Below, piece by piece: positions 26,955 through 33,991 of a stretch of DNA of 64,000 nucleotides. Positions within the stretch are counted from its first letter, which is position 1; each line of letters begins with the position of its first letter. The notes beneath the pieces are model-generated. The model was not told the origin of the DNA, did not search any database, and saw only the letters and a list, made by a program, of their open reading frames with translations. The stretch is from positions 62,001-126,000 of the forward strand of contig JAXJZF010000002.1 in the NCBI GenBank assembly GCA_036306585.1. The letters run 5' to 3'. The translations under genes and the position numbers were made by a program. Source of the DNA: Aphodovivens sp036306585 (GTDB taxonomy: Bacteria > Actinomycetota > Coriobacteriia > Coriobacteriales > Eggerthellaceae).

Positions 26955-28106
26955 ATGGATCTGAAAGAAAAGGCCCTGCAGCTGCATCGCGAATGGAACG
27001 GCAAACTGGACACCGTTCCCAAGATGAGCATCACCACGCGCGAGGATCTGGCGCTGGCGTACACGCCGGGCGTTGCCGAGCCGTGCAAGGTCATCGCCGA
27101 GGATCCGGACGCTGCCTACACCTACACTCAGAAGGCCAACACCATCGCCGTGGTCAGCGACGGCAGCGCCGTTTTGGGCTTGGGCAACATCGGCCCGCTT
27201 GCCGCCATGCCGGTCATGGAGGGCAAATGCGCGCTGTTCAAGTCGTTCGGCGATGTCAACGCCGTGCCCATCTGCCTGGACACCCAGGACGTCGACGAGA
27301 TCGTCGACACGGTCATCCGCATCGCCCCGGCGTTCGGCGGCATCAACCTGGAGGACATCTCGGCGCCCCGTTGCTTCGAGATCGAGCAGCGCCTCATCGA
27401 GGCCCTCGACATCCCCGTCTTCCATGACGACCAGCATGGCACCGCCATCGTGGTGCTGTCCGGCGTCATCAATGCGCTGCGCCTTACGGGCAAGAAGAAG
27501 GAGGACTGCCGCGTGGTGGTCAACGGTGCCGGCTCGGCGGGCATCGCCATCGCCAAGCTGCTGCTCACCTATGGGTTCGCCCGCCTCACGCTGGTGGATC
27601 GCTGCGGCATCATCAGCTCGCGCTCCGAGGGCATCAACGACGCCCAGCGCGCGATGCTGGCGACCACCAACCTCGAGGATATGGACGGCACGTTGGCCGA
27701 CGCCCTGCGCGGTGCCGATATCTTCATCGGCGTGTCCGCCCCCAACATCGTTTCCGAGGAGATGGTGGCGTCCATGAACGACGATGCCATCCTGTTTGCG
27801 ATGGCCAACCCGGTGCCCGAGATCTATCCGGACGTCGCTAAACGCGCCGGCGCCCGCGTGGTGGGAACCGGTCGTTCCGACTTCCCCAACCAGATCAACA
27901 ACGTGGTGGCGTTCCCGGGCATCTTCAAGGGCGCGCTCGCCGCGCACGCCACGCGCATCACCGAGGATATGAAGCTGGCCGCTGCCGAGGCGCTCGCGGC
28001 GCTGGTTTCCGATGATGAACTCTCCGAGGATTTCATCATGCCCGAGCCGTTCGATCCCCGCGCGGTCGATGCCGTGGCGCATGCGGTGGAAGACGCCGTC
28101 CGCTAA
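26955..28106 (+). CDS. Malic enzyme (oxaloacetate-decarboxylating)
   Basis: A 383-residue enzyme that converts malate to pyruvate and CO2 with reduction of NAD(P). Conserved parts: YTPGVAEPC (about 35-43), GLGNIGPLAAMPVMEGK, HDDQHGTAIV, the nucleotide-binding VNGAGSAGIAIAKLL and AMANPVPEIYPD. It has the short bacterial form without the phosphotransacetylase domain of MaeB. AAGGAAGG precedes the ATG at 26955. The cofactor choice (NAD or NADP) was not resolved. With the fumarase at 34 kb it can feed C4 acids to pyruvate. Confidence 0.92.
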   Translation: MDLKEKALQLHREWNGKLDTVPKMSITTREDLALAYTPGVAEPCKVIAEDPDAAYTYTQKANTIAVVSDGSAVLGLGNIGPLAAMPVMEGKCALFKSFGDVNAVPICLDTQDVDEIVDTVIRIAPAFGGINLEDISAPRCFEIEQRLIEALDIPVFHDDQHGTAIVVLSGVINALRLTGKKKEDCRVVVNGAGSAGIAIAKLLLTYGFARLTLVDRCGIISSRSEGINDAQRAMLATTNLEDMDGTLADALRGADIFIGVSAPNIVSEEMVASMNDDAILFAMANPVPEIYPDVAKRAGARVVGTGRSDFPNQINNVVAFPGIFKGALAAHATRITEDMKLAAAEALAALVSDDELSEDFIMPEPFDPRAVDAVAHAVEDAVR

Positions 28107-28146
28107 AACCGGAAAGTGAAAGCGCGCGTTGCAAGATGTTCGATGG

Positions 28147-28175
28147 AGAAGGGGCTTTCGGGCTCCTTCTTTTAT
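28147..28175 (+). terminator. Intrinsic terminator of the malic enzyme gene
   Basis: AGAAGGGGC, loop TTTCG and GGCTCCTTCT form a stem with one bulge, followed by TTTTAT. It lies between convergent genes and could serve both. Confidence 0.75.
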
Positions 28176-28236
28176 GCGCGAATAGGGGGCCGGGCAGCGG
28201 TTCCAGTACCAGGGCTGTCGCTAAGAAGCGTTTGCG

Positions 28237-28947
28237 CTAGCGGTTGACGGCGAGGTTCGCCCACATGGACAGCGCACCGAAGCGCTGCTGCATCCAATCG
28301 TTGCCGAACCAGGTGCAGAAGAACTGCTCGATGGGGGTGTCGATGGGCGCGCCGGAAAGCCGCTCGCACCAGAAGTTGAAGCTGAGCACCGTCATGGCGA
28401 TGTCGGCCGCTATGAACACGGAAAGCGCCGCTGTGAGGGGCACGCGCATCCGCTGGGGAATGAGGCCGATCAGCCGCTGCATCAGCGGGATGCCGAAGTA
28501 CGCCCAGGCGGTGCCGGCGATGCCCCACACCACCATGGTGCTCACGCAGGTGTAGCCGCCGAAGTTCAGCGGCTGATCCACGTAGCTCCATGCCACGATG
28601 CCGAAGAAGGTCTCCCAGAACCAGCCTGCCACGTATTCCAGCAAGCCTCCCACCAGCGCGGTCGCCAGGAAGATGAGCACCGGGTTTTTGTCCTTCATGT
28701 TATTGACGGCAAGCGTCATCAGCACCGCGCCCAGCCCGTACAGCGGCGAGAGCGGGCCCCATACCAGGCCCGCGCGGCTTTTCACGTAGCCGTCCATGAA
28801 GGCGCTCACGATGGTTTCGCCCACCAAGCCGATGAAGCTGGCTATGACGAAGATCCAGAACAGGTTGAAGTACGTCGCATCGATGAAGCGGCGCCCGTGA
28901 TCGCCGTGCGCGGCGGCGGTGAGGATGTTCGAACCTGTTTTTATCAT
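28237..28947 (-). CDS. CmpB-like putative ABC transporter permease (PF06541)
   Basis: A 236-residue membrane protein with about six hydrophobic segments. FIVASFIGLVGETI-like start, SRAGLVWGPLSPLYGLGAV and YVAGWFWETFFG match the ABC_trans_CmpB family of unknown function. The start at 28947 is inferred from the end of coding-like sequence; a weak site lies upstream. It is the last gene on the strand after the FecBCD-type transporter (97-base gap) and may belong to the same transcript. Family membership is fairly secure; a transport role is not proven. Confidence 0.75.
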   Translation of the reverse strand: MIKTGSNILTAAAHGDHGRRFIDATYFNLFWIFVIASFIGLVGETIVSAFMDGYVKSRAGLVWGPLSPLYGLGAVLMTLAVNNMKDKNPVLIFLATALVGGLLEYVAGWFWETFFGIVAWSYVDQPLNFGGYTCVSTMVVWGIAGTAWAYFGIPLMQRLIGLIPQRMRVPLTAALSVFIAADIAMTVLSFNFWCERLSGAPIDTPIEQFFCTWFGNDWMQQRFGALSMWANLAVNR

Positions 28948-29043
28948 GGCTGCATTATACGTCGGCGGGCGCGCAGGAGGAGGGATGTTCCTGCGCGCCC
29001 GCCCGTGCCGGCGCATCGCCGGCACGCCGCTTGGGGCGAGGGC

Positions 29044-30171
29044 CTATGCCTTGGGAAGCGCGTTGGCGACCAAGTCGTCAAGCTCCTCATCGGAAAGGTC
29101 GTAGCCGTAGAACAGCGAGTAGTAGCTGCGGGTCACGTCCTGGATGCTGTCATCGAACCGGTCGGGGTACAGCAGGCGCGGCAGCCATTGCATGCCCATC
29201 ACCTGGTTAACCGTCGGCGGGCTGTTCAGCCAGTTGTACGGGGTGCCGGGGGCTTCGTAGTAATCGCCGTTGTCGATGGCGGCGATGCCGTCCCAAGCCG
29301 GATCGTCCGCAACGGTGCTGTAGACGCTGCCCGAGGCGAAGATGATGATGTCGGGGTTCCACAGCGCGATCTGCTCCAGGCTGGTCTCGCTGCCCATGCC
29401 GGTGTTGCTGGGGTTGTCCATCACCGCAAGGTTGTCGGCGCACAGGTCCACCACCTCGGCTTGCTGGGTGCCCTTGGCGATGACGTTGGTGCCGTCTTCG
29501 CCCAGCAGGTACAGCACATTGGCGCGATCGTCTTCGGGGATGCCGCTCATCACGTCGATCACCTGGTCATAGGCGTTCTGACAGTATTCGGAAAGCTCCT
29601 GTCCGCGCTCCTCCATGCCCAGCAGGTCGCCCAGCATCTCGTAGGCGGTGCCGTAGTCGTCCATGTTCGTCTCGATGAACACGCAGGGGATGCCCAGCTC
29701 TTCTTGAAGCTGGTCCAACCCTGATGCCACGTCGTCGTCCAGCGTCCCGGTGTCGATGATCACCTGCGGGTCGGCGGCGGCGATGGCTTCTTTGTTCAGG
29801 TCGCCCTTCGCTCCGAAGATCGCGCCGAACACGGGCAGGTCGGACATGTCGACGCCCAAGTACTTCTGCTGGTCTTCGGTGAGCTCCTGGGAAAGTCCCA
29901 CCATCTTCTCAGGCGCCATGGTCAAAAGCACCTGGTTGGCGGTGTGGCCCGACGGGGCGATTCGTTCGATGTTCACCGGCACTTCCACCGTGCGGCCTGC
30001 GGAGTCGGTGAATTCCCTGGTTTCCGCCGAGGCTGTGTCGGTCGATGCCGCTTGGTCGGATTCTCCGCCTCCCGACGAGCAGCCGGTCACGGCGAATGCC
30101 AGGCCGAGCGCCAAGGCGATGGCCGTGCACACCGCGAACAGCCAGGAGAGCTTCTTGCTTCGTGTGCCCAT
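29044..30171 (-). CDS. FecB/MolA-type metal-complex binding lipoprotein
   Basis: A 375-residue periplasmic-type binding protein tethered by lipid: basic N-terminus, hydrophobic segment and lipobox AVTGCSSGG with Cys about residue 30. The mature part has the class III binding-protein fold of iron-siderophore, cobalamin and molybdate (MolA) receptors: RTVEVPVNIERIAPSGH, then a long helix region and IIIFASGSVYSTV. The segment PYNWLNSPPTVNQVMGMQWL (about 313-332) is a typical late loop. CAAGGAAAGGAAGGG before 30171 sets the start. The ligand is unknown: a metal chelate is likely. Confidence 0.87.
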   Translation of the reverse strand: MGTRSKKLSWLFAVCTAIALALGLAFAVTGCSSGGGESDQAASTDTASAETREFTDSAGRTVEVPVNIERIAPSGHTANQVLLTMAPEKMVGLSQELTEDQQKYLGVDMSDLPVFGAIFGAKGDLNKEAIAAADPQVIIDTGTLDDDVASGLDQLQEELGIPCVFIETNMDDYGTAYEMLGDLLGMEERGQELSEYCQNAYDQVIDVMSGIPEDDRANVLYLLGEDGTNVIAKGTQQAEVVDLCADNLAVMDNPSNTGMGSETSLEQIALWNPDIIIFASGSVYSTVADDPAWDGIAAIDNGDYYEAPGTPYNWLNSPPTVNQVMGMQWLPRLLYPDRFDDSIQDVTRSYYSLFYGYDLSDEELDDLVANALPKA

Positions 30172-30220
30172 GCTTCCCTTCCTTTCCTTGTGATTTCCGG
30201 CCGGGATCCCTTTTTCCGGC

Positions 30221-31003
30221 CTACCGTGCGATTTCATTCACAGGCACGCAGACGCGCACCTTATCGCCATAGAGGGAGTTCACTTCCACATCCACGCCGT
30301 AAATGGCGCTGACCAGCTCTTTGGTGATGACGTCTTTGGGGTCGCCGTAGGCGAACACGCGCCCGTCGTCGATGACCAGCGTTCTGTCGGAGTACAGAAA
30401 CGCCTGGTCAGGCTGGTGGGTGGATTGCACGATGGAAAGCCCCTCGCGCGCCAGCTGCCGCACGCACGAGAGCACGCGCACGGTGTTGCCGTAATCGAGC
30501 GCGCTGGTGGGCTCGTCCATGATGATGGTGCGCGCGTTCTGAGCGAGCGCACGCGCTATCAGCACCAGCTGCTGCTCGCCGCCGGAGATCTGGGTGTAGG
30601 TGCGATGAGCCAGATGCTCTATGCCGATGCGCTGCAGCGCGGCGTAGGCGCGCTCGACGTGGCGCGGGCAGGGGGAGCGCAGCATCCCCAAGTCGGTGCC
30701 CGTGCTCATCAGCACCACGTCGAGTACCTCGTAGTCGTATATCGGCGCATGCGATTGAGGGATGTAGGAGATCTCGCGGGCGCGTTGGCGGATCGAAAGC
30801 CGTCGCATATCCTTGCCATTCACGATGATCTTGCCCGTATAGCGCGGGTTGAGTCCCAAGATGCAGCGGAACAGGGTTGATTTCCCCACGCCGTTAGGTC
30901 CGAGCACGTTCACCAGCGTGGCGTCGGGGATCGAGATGTCTATATCATGGAGCATATCGTGCCGTCCGTAGGAAAACGACAGGTGACGGATGTCGATACT
31001 CAT
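30221..31003 (-). CDS. FecE-type ABC transporter ATP-binding protein
   Basis: A 260-residue ATPase for the adjacent permease. Walker A GPNGVGKST (about 34-42), Q-loop YIPQSHAP, signature ISGGEQQL, Walker B TIIMDEPTSALD and H-loop STHQ are all present. The start is three bases after the permease stop, and the lipoprotein gene follows after 49 bases, giving the order permease, ATPase, binding protein. Confidence 0.9.
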   Translation of the reverse strand: MSIDIRHLSFSYGRHDMLHDIDISIPDATLVNVLGPNGVGKSTLFRCILGLNPRYTGKIIVNGKDMRRLSIRQRAREISYIPQSHAPIYDYEVLDVVLMSTGTDLGMLRSPCPRHVERAYAALQRIGIEHLAHRTYTQISGGEQQLVLIARALAQNARTIIMDEPTSALDYGNTVRVLSCVRQLAREGLSIVQSTHQPDQAFLYSDRTLVIDDGRVFAYGDPKDVITKELVSAIYGVDVEVNSLYGDKVRVCVPVNEIAR

Positions 31004-31006
31004 TCG

Positions 31007-32122
31007 CTACACCTTCTTCTTGCGTGTGATGAGGTACAGGAAGAAGGGGGCGCCTACGAAGGCGGTGAGGATGCCGATGGGGATTTCGGAGGTCGTGGCC
31101 ATGCGCGCCACGTCGTCCACTATCAAAAGGAAACTCGACCCCAAAAGCATGCTGGCGGGGATGAGGCGGCGGTAGTCGCTGCCCACCATCATCCGGCACA
31201 GATGCGGGATGACGAGGCCCACCCAGCCGATCATGCCGGTGACGGCGACGCTTGCGGCAGTGCACAGCGTAGCGGCCAAGATGATGAGCAGCCTCAGCCG
31301 CTTAGCATTCACGCCCATGGTGGCTGCTTCGTCGTCGCCCATGGTGAGGATGTTGATGCGCCAGCGCAGCGCAAACAGGATGAGGGCGCCCACTGCCATG
31401 GGCGCTGCCGCTAACACGATATCCGACATCTTGGCGCTGTTGAGGCTACCCATAAGCCAATAGGTGATCTCGGCGAGATCGTCGTCCGGGTTGGCGACCA
31501 GCTTGGTGAACGAGACGCATGCTGAGAACAGCGAGCTGATCATGGTGCCGGCGAGCACTGTCACCAGGATGCGGTTGCCTTTTGCGCGGCTGCTGACGAG
31601 CAGCACCAGCAGGACGCTGAAGATGGATACAGCGAATGCCGAAAAGGAGATCCCGAGCGCTGAGGACCCCGCGAGGATGGCGAGGGCAGCCCCGAAGGCC
31701 GCGCCTTGCGAAGCGCCCAGGATATCGGGAGAGACCAGCGGATTCTGAAATGTTCCCTGATAGGCAGCGCCGGCCATGGCAAGGCAGCAGCCCACCATGA
31801 TGGCCAAGACGATACGCGGCAAGCGCACATTGAAGAAAAGAGTGGCCTGCTGATCGGTCCAGGCGGGGGACAGATCGATGCCGGGAATGAGGTCGATGAG
31901 CATCCCCAACGCTTCCGGGGGATCGATGGGGTAGCGCCCCAGCATCAACGACACGCAGATGGATGCGATCAGGACGATGCCCAGCCCGGCGATGATCAAG
32001 GTCGCTCGCCGAGCCGCCTTGCTGGGGGCAAGCGCCCTATCCCGAACATCGGCGGGACATAGCGGCGCTTTCTTCGGCGCGATGAGATTGTCCGCGATGG
32101 CGTTCGCTTTCGTTGCCCCCAT
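31007..32122 (-). CDS. FecCD-type ABC transporter permease
   Basis: A 371-residue membrane protein with about ten helices. LRLPRIVLAIMVGCCLAMAG-like region (about 99-118; here NVRLPRIVLAIMVG), NPLVSPDILGASQGAAFGAA and GWVGLVIPHLCRMMVG (the ATPase-docking loop) are hallmarks of the FecCD family for iron, cobalamin or molybdate. It would act as a homodimer, as no second permease gene is present. ACGGAG precedes the start. Two copies of a 21-bp AT-rich motif lie upstream. Confidence 0.9.
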   Translation of the reverse strand: MGATKANAIADNLIAPKKAPLCPADVRDRALAPSKAARRATLIIAGLGIVLIASICVSLMLGRYPIDPPEALGMLIDLIPGIDLSPAWTDQQATLFFNVRLPRIVLAIMVGCCLAMAGAAYQGTFQNPLVSPDILGASQGAAFGAALAILAGSSALGISFSAFAVSIFSVLLVLLVSSRAKGNRILVTVLAGTMISSLFSACVSFTKLVANPDDDLAEITYWLMGSLNSAKMSDIVLAAAPMAVGALILFALRWRINILTMGDDEAATMGVNAKRLRLLIILAATLCTAASVAVTGMIGWVGLVIPHLCRMMVGSDYRRLIPASMLLGSSFLLIVDDVARMATTSEIPIGILTAFVGAPFFLYLITRKKKV

Positions 32123-32156
32123 GGTCTCCGTTGCTTTCTGCGATGTCGTGGCAAGA

Positions 32157-32177
32157 AAATATTCTCAAATAAGAATA
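32157..32177. promoter_or_regulatory. AT-rich 21-bp operator-like motif, copy A
   Basis: Consensus AAATATTCYCAAATAAGAAT plus A. This copy contains the inverted repeat ATATTCT (32159-32165) / AGAATAT (32172-32178) and lies about 35 bases upstream of the permease start. It matches copy B at 17/21 and copy C at 16/21. Confidence 0.55.
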
Positions 32178-32222
32178 TAATGTTTATGCATTATAGCTAA
32201 ATAAGTATGATGCAAGGACGAG

Positions 32223-32243
32223 AAATATTCCCATTTAAGATTA
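32223..32243. promoter_or_regulatory. AT-rich 21-bp operator-like motif, copy B
   Basis: Same orientation as copy A, 66 bases further upstream of the permease gene. A possible -10 box TATAAT on the minus strand lies between the two copies (around 32189-32196), so the copies flank a putative promoter. Confidence 0.5.
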
Positions 32244-32294
32244 ATTCATACGATAACGTGGTGGGCGCTGACCGTGCTTTTCGAGACGTCTCCG

Positions 32295-33158
32295 TTAGGC
32301 TCGTCGAGGTGCCATGGCCATTCGAATCGCCTCGCCGAAAAGCTTTCCGGCGCCGCTTTTCACTGCGGCGCGCGCTTTATCGGCGTCGTTCACCACGCTG
32401 CCGGCAAGCATGTCTGCGCCGAAGTCGAACAGCGTTTCAGACATCGTCACGCTGGGGCCAACGAGCACGGTGACGGCTTGCTGTGCGAGTTGCAAGAGTC
32501 GTGGTGCCGTTTTGTTGATGAGGGCCACGCCTGTTACGAATGCATAATCGGCGAGGGGCATAACGTATTCGCATGCAGGATCGGGTGTGTCGTCGGGGTG
32601 GGAGCACTTCCGCTCGAGCACTGTGAGGTTTGCATAATCCGCGATCTTTTCCACATGGGGGAAGTGGCCCACCACGACGACGTTCTGTCGACGCTGCTGC
32701 GCTGCCTCGGCCGCTTCCACTTGGGGCCGCATCGCTTCGAAAGCGTCCATGCTCCGGGTCGCCTCGGCGGGCAGCGCCGCTGGCTCGTCGTAGACGGCGC
32801 CGAGAGGGTCGAGCAGTTCGGCGCGGTTGTACCATGCGTTTATCGCCGCTGTGCCCAGGGTTGCTTCGGCGAAGCACCACGATTTCGCAAGCTGGGCGAC
32901 TTCGCGCAGATCCTGCCCGCGCAGGCTTGCATGGCAGGTGCGCGGTGCGCCGCCGGTGCAGGTGAAGCTCACCCCCATGCCGCATTCCGCTTCTAAATAG
33001 CTCCAGTTCAACCCCAAACAGCAATCCTTTACCTGGATGCCGCGGGGAATGCCTTCGATTAGACGGTCGTACAGCTGCCATGCCGATGTCGGGCTGCTTG
33101 GCGACCCTGATGCCGCTTCGCGGTTTTTTACCGACGGTGAGTTCTCGAAATGGGCCAT
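32295..33158 (-). CDS. DUF364 putative metal-chelation protein (DUF4213 N-domain)
   Basis: A 287-residue cytoplasmic protein. The N-terminal half carries the DUF4213 region (IQVKDCCLGLNWSYLEAE, TCHASLRGQDLREVAQLA, AINAWYN) and the C-terminal half a Rossmann-like DUF364 domain (VVVVGHFPHVEKI, FVTGVALINKTAPRLL, LVGPSVTMSETLFDFG). The family has been proposed to chelate a heavy metal, but its reaction is unknown. GGAAGGAAGG before 33158 sets the start. It leads the metal-import cluster and is divergent from the NTPase gene; a 172-base gap with two operator-like motifs separates it from the permease. Confidence 0.85.
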   Translation of the reverse strand: MAHFENSPSVKNREAASGSPSSPTSAWQLYDRLIEGIPRGIQVKDCCLGLNWSYLEAECGMGVSFTCTGGAPRTCHASLRGQDLREVAQLAKSWCFAEATLGTAAINAWYNRAELLDPLGAVYDEPAALPAEATRSMDAFEAMRPQVEAAEAAQQRRQNVVVVGHFPHVEKIADYANLTVLERKCSHPDDTPDPACEYVMPLADYAFVTGVALINKTAPRLLQLAQQAVTVLVGPSVTMSETLFDFGADMLAGSVVNDADKARAAVKSGAGKLFGEAIRMAMAPRRA

Positions 33159-33208
33159 AGGTAACCTTCCTTCCATGTTGCTGCGATGAGAGAATTATAT
33201 CTAAACAT

Positions 33209-33229
33209 AAATCTTTCCAAACAAGTATA
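33209..33229. promoter_or_regulatory. AT-rich 21-bp operator-like motif, copy C
   Basis: Lies in the 100-base divergent promoter between the DUF364 and NTPase genes. AATTATA (33193-33199) and TATAATT (33226-33232) form a wider inverted repeat around it and could also serve as -10 boxes. It matches copy A at 16 of 21 positions. Confidence 0.5.
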
Positions 33230-33259
33230 ATTTCGCGAAAGCCGAGGAGGGGGAAGACA

Positions 33260-33952
33260 ATGCTATTTGCATTGACGGGAGGAATCCAGATAGGCAAGAC
33301 GCGGTGGCTGCAAGCCGTGACTGAAAGCCTCGCCGGTGAAGGGGTGCGGTGCTCCGGGGTGCTTGCGCCGGGGATATGGCGCGCTGCGGATGACCCTTCT
33401 GCTTCAGATGCCGGGCAGGCGCGGGCGCCGTGCTTTGAGAAGCTGGGCATCTGCAACGTGCTTCTGCCGAAAAGGGAAAGCATCGCGTTCGCCATTAGGC
33501 GGGATCTTGCAGATGCGCGGTTGCAGGCCTGCACGCAAGCGGAGCGGGCGGGCTTGGGCTGGGCGATCTCGGATGAAGCCATCGCGCGGGTGAACCGCCA
33601 TTTCGCGGATTTGAGGTCGCGCCGCTTTCGTCCGTGCGGCTGCTCCTCGCTGTTGATAGTCGACGAGCTTGGGCGCATGGAGCTCGAGCGCGGGGAGGGT
33701 CTTTCGGAGGCAATGGCCTTGTTGAAAGAAGGGCCCACGCCGGCGTTTCCCCATGCCCTTATCGTGGTGCGTCGCGACTTGGCGGATTCCGCACGTCGGC
33801 AGCTCGAGCCCGCATGGGGGTCTTTCCGAACGATCAGCCCCGACCGCGAAGGCGAATCGGCGTTGCGCCAGGTCTTGCTCGCCGACCAAGGGCGACTTTC
33901 GTTCCCTTCATGCGTCGCGGCGATGCCGCGGCTTGATAGGGGGCGGATGTGA
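33260..33952 (+). CDS. THEP1-like nucleoside-triphosphatase
   Basis: A 230-residue P-loop NTPase. Walker A GGIQIGKTRWL (7-17) and the family-specific LLIVDELGRMEL (about 131-142, Walker B DELG) place it in the NTPase_1/THEP1 group, though it is longer than the usual 170-190 residues because of an insertion around 55-110 with several cysteines. Related genes are found near metal-cofactor and DUF364 genes, so a role in charging or delivering a metal or cofactor is an inference. GAGGAGGGGG precedes the ATG. Confidence 0.8.
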   Translation: MLFALTGGIQIGKTRWLQAVTESLAGEGVRCSGVLAPGIWRAADDPSASDAGQARAPCFEKLGICNVLLPKRESIAFAIRRDLADARLQACTQAERAGLGWAISDEAIARVNRHFADLRSRRFRPCGCSSLLIVDELGRMELERGEGLSEAMALLKEGPTPAFPHALIVVRRDLADSARRQLEPAWGSFRTISPDREGESALRQVLLADQGRLSFPSCVAAMPRLDRGRM

Positions 33953-33975
33953 CGCGTTTTCGCATGGGCGTGCGC

Positions 33976-33991
33976 TACAATGGTGCACATG
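33976..33991 (+). promoter_or_regulatory. TACAAT box 7 bases before an ATG: possible leaderless fumarase transcript
   Basis: TACAAT (33976-33981) overlaps the first ATG (33980). A transcript starting about seven bases later would begin at the A of the second in-frame ATG (33989). No ribosome site is seen upstream of either ATG. No convincing -35 box is present. Confidence 0.35.
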
